From assembly GCF_000686885.1 (NCBI RefSeq), contig NZ_JMLU01000005.1, positions 1-64,000 of the forward strand: DNA of 64,000 bases, in the 5' to 3' direction. This DNA is from Flavobacterium sasangense DSM 21067. GTDB taxonomy: Bacteria; Bacteroidota; Bacteroidia; Flavobacteriales; Flavobacteriaceae. A program made the position numbers and the translations under genes. The notes under the pieces were generated by a model, which had not been told where the DNA came from, searched no databases, and saw only the letters and a list, made by a program, of their open reading frames with translations. This document shows positions 61,577-64,000 of the stretch, piece after piece (the stretch's first letter is position 1; each line of letters starts with the position of its first letter).

Positions 61577-62077
61577 ATGAAGCAAAATATCTTAATAGTT
61601 GCATTTGTATTACTTGTTGCCGCATTAGTAGGCTTTTCTAATGAAACTAAATCTGGTTTCGTTAGAAAAGCTTCTTTATATGATACCGTTAAGAAAAAAG
61701 ATTCCCTTCAACTTTTAGATTCGATAAAAAAATCAGATTCTATTCGAGTTGCCGATTCTTTAACCAATCTAAAAACCAAATTATACAAGAAAAATGTAGA
61801 AGCTTCTCATTATTCCGATAAATTAAATGGCAGAAGAACCGCAAGTGGACAAGTTTTTAGTAATAAAAAATATACGGCGGCACATAGATCGCTAAAATTT
61901 GGCACCAAGGTAAAAGTAACTAATTTAGCGAATAACAAAAGTGTTATTGTGACCATTAACGACAGAGGACCACACACTAGAGGAAGAGAAATCGACTTGG
62001 CAAAACGACCATTTTTAGATATTTCTCACAACAACGGACGCTCTCCCTTACGCGTGAGTATAGCAATCGTAGAATAA
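61577..62077 (+). CDS. RlpA-like septal ring/lytic protein (double-psi barrel)
   Basis: 166 residues. N-terminal signal anchor (LIVAFVLLVAALVGFS), a Lys/Ser/Asp-rich linker, then the RlpA double-psi beta-barrel: ASHYSDKLNGRRTASGQVFS, AAHRSLKFGTKVKVTNLANN and VTINDRGPHTRGREIDLAKR, which contains the conserved Asp of RlpA/expansin-like enzymes. Probably acts on peptidoglycan strands. Its stop abuts the end of the convergent YciI-like gene. Confidence 0.88.
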   Translation: MKQNILIVAFVLLVAALVGFSNETKSGFVRKASLYDTVKKKDSLQLLDSIKKSDSIRVADSLTNLKTKLYKKNVEASHYSDKLNGRRTASGQVFSNKKYTAAHRSLKFGTKVKVTNLANNKSVIVTINDRGPHTRGREIDLAKRPFLDISHNNGRSPLRVSIAIVE

Positions 62078-62509
62078 TTATTTCAGTTTACTACCTTTTG
62101 ACGCCCACCAAGGCACTGTTTCCACCACTAATCTTCCTGCTTTAACCGCTGGGTCAAGATTCGCCAAACTATCCGCTTCTTTCATAGTTTCAGTGTTGAA
62201 AAGTAAAAATCCTGCAATAGTTTCATGCTTGTCAGATGGACCAGCGATGCTAATTTTATTTGTTTTTGCTAACCAATTGATGTGTTCCATATGTTTTTTC
62301 TGGATTTCGGCAGCTTCTTCCTTTGAATGTTCGCGATTAGGACCTTTTTTTAGCATAACCAAAAAATATTTCTGCATCACATAAGTAGTATCACCTTCTT
62401 TGTAGCTAAAGGTTTCGTGATTGGTTTTCGGTTTGTCAGGATAAATTACGGTATTTGAACCGCAAGCAAATAATAAAACCAAGGCAAGTATTCCAAAAAG
62501 TGTTTTCAT
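62078..62509 (-). CDS. YciI-like lipoprotein
   Basis: 143 residues. Lipoprotein signal (MKTLFGILALVLLFACGSNT) followed by a YciI-like ferredoxin-fold domain: YFLVMLKKGPNREHSKEEAA, KHMEHINWLAKTNKISIAGP, GFLLFNTETMKEADSLANLD and DPAVKAGRLVVETVPWW. A surface- or periplasm-anchored YciI is typical of Bacteroidota; no reaction is known. Two bases after the CYTH gene. Confidence 0.85.
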   Translation of the reverse strand: MKTLFGILALVLLFACGSNTVIYPDKPKTNHETFSYKEGDTTYVMQKYFLVMLKKGPNREHSKEEAAEIQKKHMEHINWLAKTNKISIAGPSDKHETIAGFLLFNTETMKEADSLANLDPAVKAGRLVVETVPWWASKGSKLK

Positions 62510-62510
62510 T

Positions 62511-62978
62511 TTACCAAGATTTAAAAGGGTTGTTACTCAAAAAAGCATTATAATAACGTTCGTCAGAAGTGACTTCTTCGCCTAACCAATTCGGTTTTTC
62601 AAAAGATTCATTTTCTGATTGCAGTTCAATTTCTGCCACGATTAAACCTTCGTTTTCACCTGCAAAAACATCAACTTCATAGGTGTGATTTCCCACTGGA
62701 ACTTCGTACCGAATTTTATCAATAGCGCCTTTTTCACAAAGTAGTAATAACGCTTCAGCTTCAGAAATGGCGATTTCTTTTTCCCACTCAAAACGACTCA
62801 TGCCCGATTCGTTTCCTTTGCCTTTTATGGTTAAAAAACCTTTGTCACCTTTGATTCTAACTCTAACAGTTCGTTCTGGATTTGAATTCAAATAGCCTTG
62901 TACAATTCTAAACTGAGTCGTACTTTCCGAAATAAAATCGGTTGACGTAACCAAAAATTTGCGCTCTATTTCTGTCAA
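62511..62978 (-). CDS. CYTH domain protein
   Basis: 155 residues. The defining EIERKFLV is at the N-terminus (MTEIERKFLVTSTDFI), followed by RTVRVRIKGDKGFLTIKGKG and VDVFAGENEGLIVAEIELQS with the metal-binding acidic residues. CYTH proteins hydrolyse inorganic triphosphate or nucleoside triphosphates, or act as class IV adenylate cyclases; tripolyphosphatase is the more likely of these here. Confidence 0.9.
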   Translation of the reverse strand: MTEIERKFLVTSTDFISESTTQFRIVQGYLNSNPERTVRVRIKGDKGFLTIKGKGNESGMSRFEWEKEIAISEAEALLLLCEKGAIDKIRYEVPVGNHTYEVDVFAGENEGLIVAEIELQSENESFEKPNWLGEEVTSDERYYNAFLSNNPFKSW

Positions 62979-63044
62979 AATTTAATATTTATTTAGGCTT
63001 CTAAATTACTAAAAAATACTTTCTCTTTGTATCTTTACGATTCT

Positions 63045-64000
63045 ATGACCAAAATTATGAATTTATTTATCAGCAAAAATCACATTACGCCCGACGAAAT
63101 TCTTAAAAAATACTTTAATGAATTGCAATTATGGCGCAACGAAGAAAACGAAATTGATATTTTAGTTCAATTGGTTAACGCTATCCGTCCAAGAAATCCA
63201 AAAAAACCAGAACAAATAAGTCTTTTTCCTATTATCGAATTTTTTTCAAATAACGATAAGGAACGAATCAATTTTGTGGCGTATTTGCAGACGGTTTTAC
63301 AAAGTAAAAATTTCGATGCTATTTTAACCGATGCCGGAATTCTTCAAGATACCGATTTCTTCTACGAAGTTAAAAAGCGTGTTTTCGCTAAAATTTTACC
63401 CTATCAAGCACCAAAAAACACCTTACAATATGTTTTAAATCAGGTTTTTTATGTGGATTCTGATCCGGTTTGGATTAATAAAATTCCAAAATCTGAGTTA
63501 GAAATCCTTTTTGAATTATTTCATTTCGAAACAATTTATGAATCGGTTGCAGTTAATTCTCCTTTGTATGAAGTGATGCAAGCTATCAATTTGTTGTCGC
63601 AACGCACCAGCGGAAAAGCATTGGAAACCGAAGTAATGAAAATGGTGCCTGAATATGCCGATTTAGAAAGTCCATTTGCTGCTTTTGAGAAAGAATTGTA
63701 TGCTATTGAAAATACGATTCGCAATAAAGAATCGGAATTTTATACGACTTCATCTGACATCAATTACAAACAGTTGCTGGTGTTGTATAAACAATGTAAC
63801 GAATTTGTCGAGAAAGCCTTTCAAAACTCCTCTAAATACGGAATTTCACTGCGCGTGAACCAAAACTTGTTGCGCATCAAACAGCAATTGTATCGTGTTG
63901 GCGTTTTAATGCCGCTTTTGGTAATCGATAAACCCGAAGACAAAAAAGCAAAATCAATTGAATTAGCGATAAAACTCATCAAATACAATTGCTTAAAAAC
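63045..64000 (+). CDS. Large protein cut by window edge, likely PF10136 'site-specific recombinase' family
   Basis: An open frame runs from ATG 63045 (or ATG 63057, four codons later) to the end of the window with no stop, giving the first 318 residues. It begins MTKIMNLFISKNHITPDEIL, with VQLVNAIRPRNPKKPEQISL and, near the edge, VNQNLLRIKQQLYRVGVLMP. This resembles the N-terminal cytoplasmic part of the multi-pass 'site-specific recombinase' family (Gcr-like). That name is historical; it is not a tyrosine or serine recombinase and the function is unclear. A TATCTTTA box at 63030-63037 is a possible -7 element. Confidence 0.65.
   Translation, partial: MTKIMNLFISKNHITPDEILKKYFNELQLWRNEENEIDILVQLVNAIRPRNPKKPEQISLFPIIEFFSNNDKERINFVAYLQTVLQSKNFDAILTDAGILQDTDFFYEVKKRVFAKILPYQAPKNTLQYVLNQVFYVDSDPVWINKIPKSELEILFELFHFETIYESVAVNSPLYEVMQAINLLSQRTSGKALETEVMKMVPEYADLESPFAAFEKELYAIENTIRNKESEFYTTSSDINYKQLLVLYKQCNEFVEKAFQNSSKYGISLRVNQNLLRIKQQLYRVGVLMPLLVIDKPEDKKAKSIELAIKLIKYNCLK

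Noticed and set aside
63045..64000. Integrase of a prophage or integrative element
   Set aside because: The partial protein resembles the PF10136 membrane 'site-specific recombinase' family, lacks tyrosine/serine recombinase motifs, and no phage genes or attachment sites are seen.

Overview
The window looks like chromosome of a Flavobacterium-type member of the Bacteroidota. It is AT-rich. Many genes fit Bacteroidota promoters with a -7 element TAnnTTTG, and TTG starts occur. Marker proteins fit too: the MoxR/Bat operon, a PorZ-like protein with a type IX secretion C-terminal domain, a GLPGLI-family protein with a TonB-type receptor, and a DksA-like protein that has lost its zinc cysteines. 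Gene density is high and no stretch over 300 bases lacks a gene or a described element.

Left edge (1-5.4 kb): the 3' end of an IS982-family insertion sequence has landed inside the signal-peptide codons of a TPR sensor histidine kinase. Its response regulator, a small membrane protein, an AlbA_2/Schlafen-type protein and an aldo/keto reductase follow. 5.6-15.7 kb: a compact aerotolerance-type operon (moxR, a DUF58 protein, a two-TM exported protein, batA, batB, batC, a short BatD-like paralogue, batD, batE). 15.8-21.3 kb: cvpA-like gene, pheS and conserved small genes, then a secreted GH92 mannosidase. 21.4-29.6 kb (minus strand): TerC, gpsA, an iron alcohol dehydrogenase, the yicC-gmk-nadD cluster with extra small genes inserted, an EamA transporter and an ArsC-like protein. 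29.7-41.5 kb: DinB-like protein, a trans-sulfuration enzyme, an outer-membrane protein, gdhA, a PorZ-like gene, recO, ileS, the dksA-like gene and lspA.

41.5-45.9 kb is the most accessory-looking part. A small XRE regulator is divergent from a short secreted peptide, with an 11+11 bp palindrome between them; a GLPGLI-family gene and a TonB-type receptor follow. 45.9-64 kb is mainly housekeeping: 5-formyl-THF cyclo-ligase, SIMPL protein, PLP decarboxylase, AstE/AspA-like protein, uvrC, a patatin/barrel fusion, tyrosine catabolism (hmgA, hppD), a candidate small RNA, DUF3108 protein, TDO-like protein, M23 peptidase, pgi, RlpA, YciI-like and CYTH proteins, and the start of a PF10136-type 'site-specific recombinase' cut by the window edge.

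The most unusual signal is a set of short islands of degenerate 7-bp tandem repeats. They occur at about ten places, mostly between genes and often as inverted pairs, and sometimes supply the last codons of genes. At least three unrelated heptad 'words' share the same 7-bp period. One inverted pair brackets a four-helix-bundle (23S rRNA intervening-sequence type) gene sitting inside the gmk-nadD cluster.
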